NCBI RefSeq assembly: GCF_007655135.1
Contig: NC_045129.1
Coordinates: 35,217,122 to 35,281,121, forward strand
Length of the DNA: 64,000 nt
Source: Punica granatum
Taxonomy: Eukaryota; Streptophyta; Magnoliopsida; Myrtales; Lythraceae
Direction of reading: 5' to 3'
Shown: one piece after another, positions 1 to 12,400 of the stretch
Position numbering within the stretch: position 1 is the first letter of the stretch
Layout: the number at the start of each line of letters is the position of its first letter
Position numbers and translations under genes: made by a program
The notes under the pieces: model-generated
The model's database searches: none
The model's input: only the letters and a program-made list of their open reading frames with translations
Told to the model about the DNA's origin: nothing

Positions 1-1529
1 CTCCACTTTCTAGGAGATTTCTAATTTCTAATTTTAGTATACTAAAAAAAATTCCTACTTTAATTTTTAAGAAAAAATTAACTTTTATGGTGATTTCTTA
101 ATCTCTGGAGGCCGTTCGATTAACATGGAGTGACATGTTGATTTAGAGTTTATAATAAGATTTTATTTTCCATTTTAAATTGGAATATGTCTAAATCCTA
201 AACTTATGATAGGTACGTACTAGGTTCTGATCCTATCAACTATCAACTAGTATGATTGGTACCTACTAGCTCCAATCCTATCGTATGCGTCCTTATTAAA
301 TGTTTTTTCATCTCATTGTAAGCAATAAGTCATTAATTACAACTAGCGGTGGGCTCGAGATTCTCTCAATATTCTCCGAGCAATATTTGAGCGCTTCTCT
401 TAAGCAATTCTATTTGGGACTTGCTAGGAAAAATCTACAGGATTATTTCGAACTCGAATCCATCTGCAATTCAAAAATTTAAGCTAATAGATTGTTAGAC
501 CATCGTCTCTTATAAACTTATGGATTTTCTCTCAATTTTTCCATGTGAGATTATCTCCAACACCCACCCTCATCATTCTCCATATAAGAGAGAAATCGTC
601 CCAACAATTCTCCCCCTTCTCAACTATATGGAGGACTTCATCGTAATCCCCGTGATACGACGGCAAGCAACACACTAGACAAAACTAACTTCGAGGCGGG
701 CTTCCACTTTCAGACTCCGATACCAATTGTTATGACTTTCACTAGTCACGAGTTCCACATCCGGGCCTAGTGTGGTGTGGGTTTCCACGCATAACGTGTG
801 CGTTTCTCTAAGATCGTTATCTTGGACTCTGATGCCACTTGTTAGGAAAAATTCACAGGATTACTTCGGATCCGAATTCATCTGCAACTCAAAAGCTTAA
901 ATCAATAGATTGTTAGACCATTGTCTCTTATAAACTTATGAATTTCCTCTCAATTTTTTTATATGAGATTACCTTTAATATCCACCCTCACCATTCTCCA
1001 TATACGAGAGAAACCGTCCCAACGAAACTTCCATCCCAGCCATTTGGTTTTTCTTTTTTTTGGGGTACCTTCCAGGCTTCTGGCCTCCCTACTTCTGGGG
1101 AGAAAAAAGACATCTACTTAGGAGACTTGATAATTTTCCATTAATGTATCTGACATGACAAATTTCTTCCTTAATTCATGCTCTTGATAATTCTAATATA
1201 TGCGATAAGGTTTTTATTTCTACATAAGTGGAATCCACCTCATGTTTAAGTTCACCTTATATTCATGCTCATTAAAAAAAAAAAAAGTGGAGTTCACCTT
1301 GTATTTAATAAAACTATCGTGGTATCACACATTTATATATTATAAGTCTCTTCGTAAACGATATGTAATGCTATATTTTCTTTTTAATATTACAATAATT
1401 AAATACGCGTCATGATTTTTTACCAAAGAAGAAAAAAAATCATCATGATTTTGTCATTCCAACGTGTCGCTAATTTGGATGAAAATTATTTGATGCTAAA
1501 GTTAGGGATCGATTGATTGAGATCGTTAA
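1..1529. repeat. Direct repeat block, copy A (interrupted by a TRIM element)
   Basis: Apart from the element at 422-1024, this stretch reappears as 2121-3057. Both copies share the motif CTCCACTTTCTAGGAGATTT at the start, the phrase GATAGGTACCTACTAGCTCC in the middle, and GTTAGGGATCGATTGATTGA at the end. A third partial copy lies at 3289-3482. No convincing protein is encoded; the short open frames at 300-482 and 938-1144 fall inside repeat sequence. Copy A starts at or before the window edge, so its left limit is unknown. Confidence 0.85.
422..1024 (-). mobile_element. TRIM (miniature LTR retrotransposon)
   Basis: Two 185-bp direct repeats (422-606 and 840-1024) bracket an internal region of about 233 bp that is too short to code for proteins. 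Read on the minus strand the repeats begin TGTTGGGACG and end CCTAACA. Just inside the minus-strand 5' repeat is TGGCATCAGAGTCC, close to the usual plant initiator-Met tRNA primer binding site TGGTATCAGAGC. Just before the 3' repeat is the purine tract GAGAAGGGGGAGAAT. The flanking pentamers are GGACT and AAACT, a plausible decayed 5-bp target duplication. The matching point of repeat copy B near 2565 reads straight through and looks like an empty site. Confidence 0.8.
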
Positions 1530-1799
1530 AGCGGACTTCCACTTCTTTGGGTAACTGTTTTTTTTTTCTTTTTCCTCTTCTGAAACTTTATTTATCTAAT
1601 CAAAATTTCTTTCTTTCTTAATTTTTTTTTAAGAAACAGAGTTAATGCTAAACCCAATACAAAACTAAATTAAAGAACAGAAAAAAATGAAACTACAAGC
1701 GACCTAGGGAACTCCGAGCAAGCAAATTTGTTTAAAAATTGCCTTCACGAAATGTATGGATAAAATGTAACTCCCCTCCTTGTCTATAAAGTCTCGAAT

Positions 1800-2115
1800 A
1801 GAAGCGACCGAAGTTGAAATCGGTGGAGCTAGCCTCCTGTCCTAAGGCTAAACGACGGTGACCTCCGAATCAACTTTTACGATAAATCGATCGATGCCCG
1901 AGGGCACGCGCAAGTTCAAGACCTGATTTTGATCCGCCAGAGCTCATCGACCACAACTGTGGCTATTCCCCAGTTCTAGGCAAATCCTCCAAACCATCGT
2001 TGGTCATCATCCCTTAGTAATCCACCAGGGCCCGCTAACCCGAGATTCTCTCTTGATGCCCCATCAGTATTAAGTTTCACCCATCTTCTTGAACCTCTTG
2101 GTGGCCTTCTCCAAC
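1800..2115 (-). pseudogene. RNase H-like domain relic of a reverse-transcriptase element
   Basis: On the minus strand from about 2090 the translation reads WVKLNTDGASRENLGLAGPG, then GLLRDDDQRWFGGFA, a stop, and NWGIATVVVDELW. This matches the plant RNase H-like domain (RVT_3 type) found at the 3' end of non-LTR retrotransposons and in stand-alone genes; NTDGA carries the first catalytic Asp. Further stops follow, so the copy is dead. It lies between repeat copies A and B in a segment (about 1530-2120) absent from both. The T-rich run near 1558-1570 on the plus strand would fit a minus-strand LINE poly(A) tail, but this is not certain. Confidence 0.7.
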
Positions 2116-2120
2116 GAATC

Positions 2121-3057
2121 CACCTCCACTTTCTAGGAGATTTCTAATTTATAATTCTAGTATACTAAAAAAAATTCCTACTTTAATTTTTAAGAAAAAA
2201 TTAATTTTTATGGTGATTTTTTAACCTCTGGAGGCCGTTCGATTAACATGGAGTAACTTGTTAATTTAGAGCTCATAATAAGGTTTTATTTTCCCATTTT
2301 AAATTGGAATATATCTAAATCCTAAGTCCTAACCTTATGATAGGTACATACTAGGTTCCGATCCTATAACCTAGTTCCGATCCTATCAATTATCAACTAG
2401 TATGATAGGTACCTACTAGCTCCGATCCTATCGTATGCATCCTTATTGAATGTTTTTTTCATCTCATCGTAGGCAATAAGTCATTAATTACAACTAAAGG
2501 TGGGCTCGAGATTCTCTCAATATTCTCCGAGCAATATCCGAGCGTCTCTCTTAAGCGATTCTACTGGGACTTCCATCTCAGCCATTTTGTTTTCTTTTTC
2601 TTTTCTTTTCTTTTCTTTTTTTGGGTACCTTTCTAGGCTTCTGGCCTCGCTACTTTAAGAGACATGATAATTTTCCATTAATATATCTGACATGATAAAT
2701 TTCTTCCTTAATTCATACTCTTGATAATTCTAATATTTACGATAAGGTTCTTATTTCTACATAAGTGGCATCCACCTTATGTTTAAGTTCACCTTATATT
2801 CATGCTCATTAAAAAAAAAGTGGAGTTCACCTTATATTTAATAAACTATAATGGAATCACACATTTATGTATAGTAAGTCTCCTCGTAAGCGATGTGTAA
2901 TGCTATGTTTCCTTTTTAATATTACAATAATGAAATACCTCATGATTTTTTCACCAAAGAAAAAAAAATCATCATGGTTTTGTTAATCCGATGCGTCACT
3001 AATTTGGATGAAAATTATTTGATGCTTAAGTTAGGGATCGATTGATTGAGATCATTA
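2121..3057. repeat. Direct repeat block, copy B (empty site for the TRIM)
   Basis: Second copy of the block at 1-1529, lacking the 603-bp TRIM. Around 2565-2580 it reads CTACTGGGACTTCCATCTCA without interruption, where copy A has the insertion. Many single-base and small indel differences from copy A suggest an old duplication. No coding potential was seen. Confidence 0.85.
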
Positions 3058-3288
3058 ATTCCACCAATGCGTTCCTAACTTAGCCAGGTTACCCTAGATA
3101 TGTTCATGACATCCTTTTAGGCTTTATTGAAGTTTAGGCCACACCCCCATGTTCGGGAGCACCAATTCAATACCTCCAACACCTAGCCAAATCATTCAAG
3201 TCTTTGAAGTGACGTGATAACGTGTTATGTATTATACATGTGTTCCGGAGTAATTGAAGTTGTCGATTTTATCTTCTGAGGTAGAGTC

Positions 3289-3482
3289 CGTAATAAAGTT
3301 TTATTTTCCCATTTTAAATTGAAATATGTCTAAATCCTAACCTTATGATAGGTACCTACTAGGTGACAATCCTATCAGCTATCAACTATCAACTAGTATG
3401 ATAGGTACGTACTAGGTCCGATCCTATTGTATTCATCCCTACTGAATGTTTTTTCTTCTCATCGTAAGCAATATATCATTAA
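3289..3482. repeat. Partial third copy of the 5' repeat block
   Basis: Matches the middle of copies A and B (about 155-330 and 2280-2490), including TTTTATTTTCCCATTTTAAA, CTTATGATAGGTACCTACTAGG and a doubled ATCAACT. Its ends are ragged and nothing in it codes. Confidence 0.75.
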
Positions 3483-4429
3483 CGTCTCCAAAAGTTCTGA
3501 TATCCTTGGTTAATTATTTCCATGAATGATCCGATTCTTTTACCGATTAATCAACGCCGTCGATCACCATAAAACCAAAGAGAAGTAGGTTAGGTAAATC
3601 TAATTGCAAGCTTCCAACGTCTTGATTTCGAGCAAATGGAAGTTTGGTACATTCCGAACGGGCCTTCTTAATAGTTAAAGGGATTTTTATCGAATCAGAC
3701 CTGAATGTGGCATTACGCTGAGAAAGATCAATTGACTCGCATTTTAATCATATGCCACATCTTCAAAAATATTGATAGATTGTTCTAGGAGCCTAATTTA
3801 TTTTTATTTTTATTTTTTTTGGGCCCGAAATAGTTAGTACGGATAGTAAGGGACGACACCAGGGAAATGCAAGGAACTACTTACTCCTGGCCCAACCAAA
3901 TTGGGTGTAGTTGGCAAGGCCGGAACGAAAGGGCAATAACAAATTAAAGCTTTTCTTTTTTCTTTTTTTTTGAAAGTTCTGTTTATACTCATTTTCTGCA
4001 CTTCGCGGTAAATACGAGATTAGGCGTATAAGACCCACGAGATCGGCCTATGCGAGGAGAATAGCCCACAATTAAAATACAAGCCCAATCCAAATAAGCG
4101 ACAATACCCGACCCGAACCACCGTGAAATGGGTGGGTGGCTCAAGGATGGAAATTATGGGATTGCATACAAGTAAAGGCGAGGACGAATATGGCCGTTCT
4201 TCAATTCGGCAACAATTCTGGAAATGTTAAGAAGATTTCTCCAACTTGGAAAATTTCTTTTATTTTCCATGTAGAGGATACCCCCAGCCAAGGAAAAGAG
4301 GGTTGACTTTCGCGGAGATTACGGTTTTCATGCAATAAAGATATACATGGCAATATATATGGAAGATTGCATTGATGGAGAAGATTTGGACGTATTGCCC
4401 ATGTCCCCATTTTGTTTGCCTTACTTATT
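3483..4429. other. Intergenic, no gene seen
   Basis: Mixed AT-rich sequence. The only frame of note is a short antisense one at 4201-4410 with no recognisable family and no partner exons. No RNA gene was recognised. Confidence 0.5.
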
Positions 4430-5290
4430 TCATGTCTTATAGGAGATTATGCTCCAATTTATACGTTATTTCTTTCTCTAGTTAGTAAGTGGATAATATT
4501 TCTCACGTAGTCCTAGGATTTCTTTTAATTAGCTAATTACTTAGTTTGCTAGGTTATTTCCTATTTTCCTAGTCTCGGGCAACACTCACGTGTTATTCTA
4601 TTTAAGTCGCGCCTGTCTATTATTATAAACTCTCTCGACATCAATCACAAAACGGCTCTACGTTTCGCACTTTTGTCTTTATCTTTACTTTATCGCACCG
4701 CACTTCAATATTTTATCTTTTCATGCACCTTTTCAATATCATACAATAGCCTTCCGAGGCAATACCGCGGATCCGTCGGCATATCCTTCTACCCGACATG
4801 GTTCTCGATCAAGGAAATTTCCATGAGCTAAGATTTTGGTCTCAACTCATCCTTTTCGAGTAATCTAGCCAGACTCAGCGCTTCATTCTACTTCCGGCTA
4901 ATTCCGCCGCGAAGCCACACAACTCTCCCACGAACTAATCCCGGCCGTGAGCTGCTAGATTCAAGATCGGCTTCTAGCCGTCTCTCGACGTCATCCTATT
5001 GTTAGCACTCACTCGTATTTGGGGAGAACCTTAGCGGCCAAATCATCGGCCCACAAAATCGTATGACCATCATCATCAACCACTCCAGCAATATCTCTCC
5101 TAAAACCAATTGCCGACTAGATCTACGAACTTCCGAACCGTGGAGCTACGCTCTAGCACAGTGAGGTCAGTTAGTGGTTTTGCTGCCAATCCTTGGGACT
5201 GCGCCCTGGCACGCCTGGCAATCCTGATCTCGTAAGAGATTCACCAAGCGCGTGTGCCGAAAGTTGGATTGCATGATTCTACGCAAAACA
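4430..5290 (+). mobile_element. Possible LTR-retrotransposon remnant
   Basis: CACGTG followed by a TATA-like CTATTTAAGTCGC at about 4588-4610, then pyrimidine-rich and GC-richer sequence, has the look of an LTR promoter with R/U5 and leader. The next 600 bases are much more GC-rich than their surroundings and have no open frame. I could not find a second LTR, a primer site or gag/pol motifs, so the classification is weak. It could instead be a decayed gene. Confidence 0.3.
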
Positions 5291-8195
5291 AGTTCTATAT
5301 AAATTACAGGAAAAAATATTTGTATAAAACCAACGCTGTCAAATTCGAGTTTATAAGTAAAAACAGTGGAGAGTCCACAAAAACGATATGTTAAATTGAA
5401 TAGTAGAATCGTAAGTTTCTATGGATAATGAATATAGGGTTTGAAAATACTTCTATACATATTTTCATTAACTATAACCTTGTTTGAGGTAAAATTGAGT
5501 ATAATTTTACGTTCCTTCTAATATCCTACGAACCAAATTAAATATTTTATTCTTGTTATAATTTCTGAACGTCAATTTCGAACAAAAAGTGAAAGTACAA
5601 GAAATTATAAATTAATTCTCCATTTCTCTAAGTGGTAAGAGCTAAAAGGTCAATCAATCCCCTTAAATTGGAGCGAAAGTAACAATAAATAAGTTTAATA
5701 TTTGACTCACTAGAATCGAATTTCTACTGATTTTATTGAAACAATTCGTATTTATGACAAGTTTCCACTGAAAATAAAAACGTAAAATCCTAAAATCCTA
5801 AAAATTACAATATTAATCGAGTTTTTCACAGCATTATATAGAATACTATAATTCAGCTGATTGGGAACATATGGTTTGCAAAGTAATAGCAAGAGTGTGC
5901 GTGAGAGCTTCCCTTCATACAGCTCGAATCATTCTTAGATGCCCCGAGGGGCATCCTTTCCTTGATCGTTGGGTTGGTTCTGCTTCGATTGATGAATAGC
6001 AGCAGAATCATTGCCTGTAATATTATGATTTGTCATATAACTTGTCGTCTAGTGTATTATCCAAATAAAAAAGGTACAATCTAGTATTTCTTTTCGGTTA
6101 TATATAATCTAGTATTTCAAACAAGGGAAAGAGTTTGAATTTATTAAGGTAACGTTTTTAGCCTTAATTATGAGCAATTGACTATGAAATTGCCCAAGTT
6201 GACGACATTTTTATGAGATCAATCGCATGCAACAGAACTATCATGAAATGAGCATATGATTTTATCTTAAAATTCATCCGCTAAAAGAAAAGGAAAAAGA
6301 AAATGGGCCATGGTCCTTACTATTCGAATTTATGAGGTAATCAGTTCGCAACGCACGCTTTGAAATTATGAAATTCCGGATCCAACTTTTATCAGTAGAA
6401 CTTTTCTTTAATTTTTCAGGCCTTCTCCCTCAATCTCTTACTCGATTATGACTCGAGATAACTATTTTAACTGTACCGAGAGGATATATCCTTTAATTTA
6501 TCATTGGCCGAACTTATGAACCTTCCATCATAGTCCGAGAAAGCTACGGAAGAAATACCAAGAGAGGACACAATTTTCCAATAGATTAAGTTGCCATTTT
6601 CTCGAATGCGACATGTGAAGACTGAGAAAACAACACACGCAGAAAGGGCAAGGCAAACTTTTGCCAAAATCCAATCCAAGAAGACGCACCCAACCTAGTG
6701 GATGATGGGGGAAGGAAGTATTATTAAAGCACATGAATTATGGCGGCTGATGGCCTATTGAGTGTTGCCTTTGTGTTTACGTGATTGGGTTTGGGAGTGA
6801 GTGGTCGAAGGTGTAATCACTTGTTGCTTGTGAATTAACCAATTATCTTGACCTTTTTTGTGTCATGGGAAATCGACTTATTTGGTAATACTTTACGCAC
6901 ACGATAATGAGTAATAAATAATTACATTACGTCGTGTTCAATAAAGTATACTCTTTACATTTAACCATCGTGCCATTTCAAAATACAAATTATATCAAAG
7001 CACAAATTTAATATATGCCCTGTACGGGTTTGCTTTTCCTTTGATTAATTCCATGTTATGAGCCTTTTGAAACTAATTCCCCCGCGTGAGAGGGGACGGT
7101 TGAATTAGATGGTTGTATCTCACATATAAGTGGACATTTACTCTTGGGCTTGTACTTGAGAACGAATTACTACTCGCGTGGTTATGATATCTCAAAACCT
7201 CACACATATGGGCATTTGCTCTTTATCTTGTACTTCGATAATAAATTATGACCGCGTATTAATTCAACAAAAATATACTTTAGATCGATAATTCAAACAT
7301 AAAATATGGGCCGGAGTCCCACCGGGTACTTATTTTATCGTCCACTTTATTTATTGCGTAAGTATTAATTGTTGAATTGATTGGTTGTGCATGTCCTTTT
7401 TATTCGTTGTGCACCTAATGTCCAAAAATTATATAGCCTTGATTAGTCCAGTTTGAGATGGATCGATTCATTAAGGAGATAAAATTCTTCCAATTATGAA
7501 TTTTCTCCATTCGCAATACTGAAGCCGAATACTTATCTTTTTAACTTAGAGTTTTTAGGTGAGAATTCATTGACTTGAATTAAAGAGAGAACACGAGAAA
7601 AATAAGGGCCCTTATCACAAAACCATAGGCCACAAATGGAGAAAAGGATATATGATGTAAAATCCATTTGTCATGATCGAAACAAACCAGAAAATATAGT
7701 CGCGCTTTGTGTGGCTATCAATGAGCAAGTCTATGTAAGAATTTATGAAGTCAATATATTAGGATCAGCCTTGGACGGAAACGTGCAATATTTTCATATA
7801 CTAATTTGTTTTGAATCATAAAATTAGTAAGCACATTTATGGTAATTATGTTAACCAAGTGAGAGATGGACATTAAATATACGTGTGGCGGTTCCGACTA
7901 CACCGATGACCACGCTGTTGTCATGTAGATGCCCGACTTGCCACTTCCATAGAATCTAGATAGGGCCTTTTTTGCTTCCTATCTATCCATATAATCTATG
8001 TTTATATTTATATATACCTAAAGCAGTAATAAAGTTGGAGGAGGACATGTCCCCTTTGCTTCCATCATGGGTAATGGATATGCCTAAACATCACACCACA
8101 TTACAACATAATATTTGGGACAGTCGAGAATTATATTTGATAAATCTATCAAACTGTCCCCTGTGGTCGGAATTGGAACTTGAAAGTTGGACCAC
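5291..8195. other. Intergenic, no gene seen; short tandem duplication inside
   Basis: AT-rich. Around 7117-7260 two diverged copies (period about 82 bp) share CTCACA, TATGGGCATTTGCTCTT-like text and a downstream CGCG. Frames at 6467-6734, 7636-7821 and 7972-8247 are short, lack a recognisable domain and have no splice partners. Confidence 0.5.
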
Positions 8196-8403
8196 TGATG
8201 TGATGTCTTTTTTTTTTCCTGACCAGGAGCGTCCGACCTTCGCCTAACTAATCTCTGAAGTTCTGTGAACCTTCGGAGGCACACGGAGTGAGTAATTACG
8301 CCAAAGGCGCTCCAGTGGTCCCAGGGGAATTCGAACTCGGATCTCAGTGCAAATTTGGGTGTACATTAATCACTAGGTCGAGCTCCACCGTTGATGTGAT
8401 GTC
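8196..8403 (-). mobile_element. tRNA-derived SINE with 12-bp target-site duplication
   Basis: The body is 8208-8391, read on the minus strand. It starts with an A-box-like AGCTCGACCTAGTGATTAAT, has a B-box-like GAGTTCGAATTCCC, and ends in an A run (plus-strand T run from 8208). Both sides carry the identical dodecamer TGATGTGATGTC (8196-8207 and 8392-8403), which is the target-site duplication made by LINE-type machinery. Short frames overlapping it (8084-8284 and 8288-8503) are shadows. Confidence 0.85.
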
Positions 8404-9459
8404 AAAAGGCCATATAAGGGGGAATCTATTTTATCACATCACAATTTTAAAAGATGGGAAAGGAAACCATGGCCATCCTCCACGTCTCAGATTTTTCTTG
8501 TAAATTATACCCACAAATGAATTAACAAAAAAGAAATAAAAATACATATGGCCCTTTTTTAAAAATTCTTTGATTTTTTTTAGTCAATTATCTAAAAAAA
8601 TATCAATATTAACACGCGCTAACTTTTTTTTATATAATTTAAATGGGAATTTCTAGTCATCACCCCCAACCGGGGTAGTTGGCGACCTTATAGGGGCCAT
8701 TATGGCCTCTAATGAGGCTTTCACACCCGAATTTTTTTATAAAAAAGTAAATTTGAAAAAATAATGAAAGAGGGGGTCGGCGATGGGAGTCTCATCTACA
8801 GCCTCTAGCTCCCAATTGGGGTCACCGGCGAACTCCATCATCATAGAAGACTCCAATTGGGGGGTGGGCGGCCGCAATTTGAGGCCCTAACAATAAAAAA
8901 AAGTTGACATCATGCTGACATTAATATCAAAATGATAGCTCGTATCTTTAACTTAAAGAGTAAATTATCAATTTGGTACATGAAGTTATATGTTGCCGTC
9001 ACTTTGGTATAAAAAATAATTTTGCTCACAATATGGTACGTGAAGTTCAATATGAGTCCAAAGGTCTGACGTTAGATATGACTAACATAAATGCTATGTA
9101 GCGGCCTACGTGACTTAGCGTTGACAGAAAAATTAGTAAAAAAAATCCATTAGACCCAAAAAGATATAGTGTTAGAGTTTATTATCTTTTTTAAATAATT
9201 ATACTTTTAAAAAGAAAAAGACAACCATAGGGGAGCTCTGGTGGTACTCTCTGGCGACCTCACCTTGGGAGGAGGTTGCGGTAGAGGAGCCCCACCCAAG
9301 CTGCTCCTCGTTTCCTTTTTTTGAAGCCTCAGATCAAGGAAATGGGGGGAACTCGAGTGGGGCTTCCCCGCCTGCGACCTCCGCCCATACGAAGTTGCTA
9401 CAGGGTTCAGTACCTCCGTCGACTTTAATATTAATAATCTCATCCTTTCCTTCTCTTAT
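8404..9459. other. Intergenic with two GC-rich patches in AT-rich DNA
   Basis: Patches at about 8650-8890 and 9225-9400 contain TTGGCGACCT- and CTGGCGACCTC-type phrases, surrounded by AT-rich sequence with AATTTGGTAC repeats (about 8965-9060). They resemble patches at 13.97, 16.35, 17.3-17.85, 19.75 and 23.8 kb. No gene was seen; probably decayed non-autonomous DNA transposons. Confidence 0.45.
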
Positions 9460-12400
9460 TTCCTATCATTTCTTGACGTCCAAGCATGGCCTCGTAGTAT
9501 TACGCTATCTGTCTGCCTTCTCAATATTATCCGATCGTAGAACCAAACCGCCATGTATAATGATTCTCCACGTACACTATCCATTTATTCGCATTGAGTG
9601 TCTCTAGAAGGCACAAATCCGTGACCGATCCGAGTTCAAAAACAAGTCATTTACTCCTTAATTTTTTGAAAGGGTAATGAACTGTCAATAAATTCGACCA
9701 TACCAAAAGCTTTAGCATCAGCACAGCATGTGCAGCAATTTGTCTCTCTCATCCTTTCCTTTTGTTAATTACCAAATCCACCATGCAAAGAAGCAGACGA
9801 GAGAGAGTTCACGAGGAAATTAAAAGATTAAAAAAAAACAAAACTCATTAACATGATCCCTATAATCATGATCCTTGTTTCATCAATCATTAACAATGGC
9901 GGATGCTTGCAATTTCAACAATGGCGATGGCCATGCCATTCTCGACAACTTCCTCGTATATTATTATATTATTAAAGAGAGATAAAGCAAGAGTGGGTTT
10001 TTTTTTTTTTGGTTATTGCGGCGTCTTTCTTTGCCGAACCGATTGATTGCCGATTACTCTGCAGAAAGTTGCAGAAGGAGGACGAGACAGGCGCTGGACC
10101 AGCCAGGACCCACCAACGTGTCAAAAGATCAACCAAAGTTCAAGAACACGCAACGAGAAATTCCTGGACAAGTCATTGAAGGAAGAAACCCGACAGAAAT
10201 CTCACCTGGGTCTCTTTCATAATTTGACTTCACGCCCAATAATAAGCTAGAATCGGAGCTCGGACCCCCTTCATTAATGGCGGACCACAACCCAGCGCCG
10301 CCGCCGTCCTTAGAGTCTCCCTTCCTCGTCCCTCCCTCGGGCCCCCAGAACAACCTCAACCACGACTACCAACAGCAGCGGCAGGGAGTAGACCGAAGCT
10401 GGGAAGAGGGAGACTGCCAGCTAGACCAGACCCTACAGAAGCTCGAGACCTTCCTGTCGTTCCTCGGCTTCAACCAATCGACGGTGCTCGGGTTCGTGCT
10501 CAGCTGGACAGCCTTTCTGCTCGTCGGGGTCGTGCTGCCGGTCATCGTCGTCGAGCTGTCGGATTGCTCCGACTGCCAGGAGTACCAGGTCAAGAAGTTC
10601 GAGCTCGACATTGTGGCGTCGCAGGCCAGCCTTGCGGCGGTCTCTCTGCTCTGCCTGTCGCATAATCTGAGGAAGTTTGGGCTTAGGAAGTTCCTCTTCG
10701 TTGATCGGTACAGCGGGCAGATGTCCCGGTTCCGCGACCAGTACATTACGCAGATCAAGGTCAGTAATTTTCCCGTGTTCTTCCATTGATTCGAAAGTAG
10801 CGATCTGGCCGGTTTCTATGGCGAACTCGAACCTGACGTTCATTCAGGGCGATACCGAATCTGCTGTTTGGTAAATAGAAAGTTAGTCAACCCAGTAAGA
10901 GCACAGAAGCTGCAGCTTCTAGGGCTCTGGCTCTAAGCTTTATTTGGATGTCATCGGTTTATTCGCCATTTAGTTCGTAGAATTGAAGCTTTAGATGCAT
11001 TAGTTTATGTGAATTCATTTTCTCTGTTTGCCTTTAGGAATCTTATGCCATGTATAGTTAATGCATTAAAAGGGCAAGAAAAAGTGATGAGTCCTGAATC
11101 AATCTATTGTGTATCTGAAATTGGGCCAGGGCTCTGTGCGCTTGCTGGTTATCTGGGCGCTGCCGTGTGTCCTCCTCAAGACTGCGCGCGAGATAGTGCG
11201 GATCGTGTACACATATCAAGAGTCATGGTGGCTGTCTGTTTACATATTGCTCGCCATGATAATCTCGTGGGCTTATGTCAGCACGATCTTTCTCTCGGCT
11301 AGCATTCTGTTCCACTTGGTGTGCAACCTCCAAGTTATACATTTAGACGACTATGGGAAGCTCTTGGAGAGGGAGAGCGATGTCTTGCTTCTCATTGAAG
11401 AACACATCCGTCTTCGCTATTACCTGTCTAAGATAAGCCATAGATTCAGGATCTTCCTCCTCCTCCAGTTTTTCATTGTGACTGCCAGTCAGTTTGTTAC
11501 TCTGTTGCAAACAACGGCTTGCAGTGGACTCATCACACTCATAAATTCTGGCGACTTCGCGGTGAGTCTGTTGCATAGTTTGTCGATGTCATATGTGTGT
11601 GGATGATTTGTAAGTAGCCATATACCATAGATTGACCTCTCCTGTTCTCTAATTCTCTAAGCTGTATGTTTTTCCTTTTTGGAGATGAGTTTATAGTTTC
11701 TAGCATGAAAAATGCATCTTGGTTCATCAGCTTCTTTCAAGCTCTTCGGAAAACAAACGCAAGTTTCCATGCTTTTGAATCGAAAGTAATCTTCCAAAAA
11801 GTGCAGTTTCAGCTCTCAGTACGTTATTTTCTGGGTTCTTGAAGAGCAGGAAAACAGAACAGAATGAGAGTGCTTTCCAAATGAAGAGTGTTTCAGTTTT
11901 ATGAGAAGAATACATAAGGCACAATATGCGACGAGTCATTTTACGGAATGGGATCAGGGAAAATCTCTTTGTTTTCCAGAACTGAACAGGCCTTGGAATC
12001 ACTGGTGCTTTTACGTTTGCAAGATCTGTTTGTTGAAGTCTCATTTTCAACATTTACTTTTCCAACCCTTTCAGGTCTCTGCCATCGTACAAGTAGTCGG
12101 AATTATACTATGCTTGCATGCAGCCACAAAGATATCAAGCAGGGCACAGGGCATCGCCGTACTTGCAAGCAGATGGCACGCATTAATGACATGCGGGTCC
12201 TCATCGACAGACGGATCAGCACCAAGACCTCAGAGCAACGTTGGCAACTCCGAGCCTCCATGTCCCTTAAGCTCACTGCATATAGATTACTCAGAAAGTG
12301 ACCTGGAATCGTTGGAATACATCTCAATCCCCACCAGCTCACAACTCGCTTCTTACATGTCCACGTATCACAAGCGGCAAGCTTTCGGTATGAAATTGAA

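Noticed and set aside
10366..10843. Antisense frames in DUF3537 exon 1, matched by 20488-20938 in copy 2
   Set aside because: Their similarity follows from the conserved sense exon and its high GC at third positions; they lack any family match.
11020..11060. Strong-looking acceptor TTTGCCTTTAG in DUF3537 intron 1
   Set aside because: Using it gives a stop after seven codons, and copy 2 behaves the same; the acceptor at 11129 keeps frame and family sequence.
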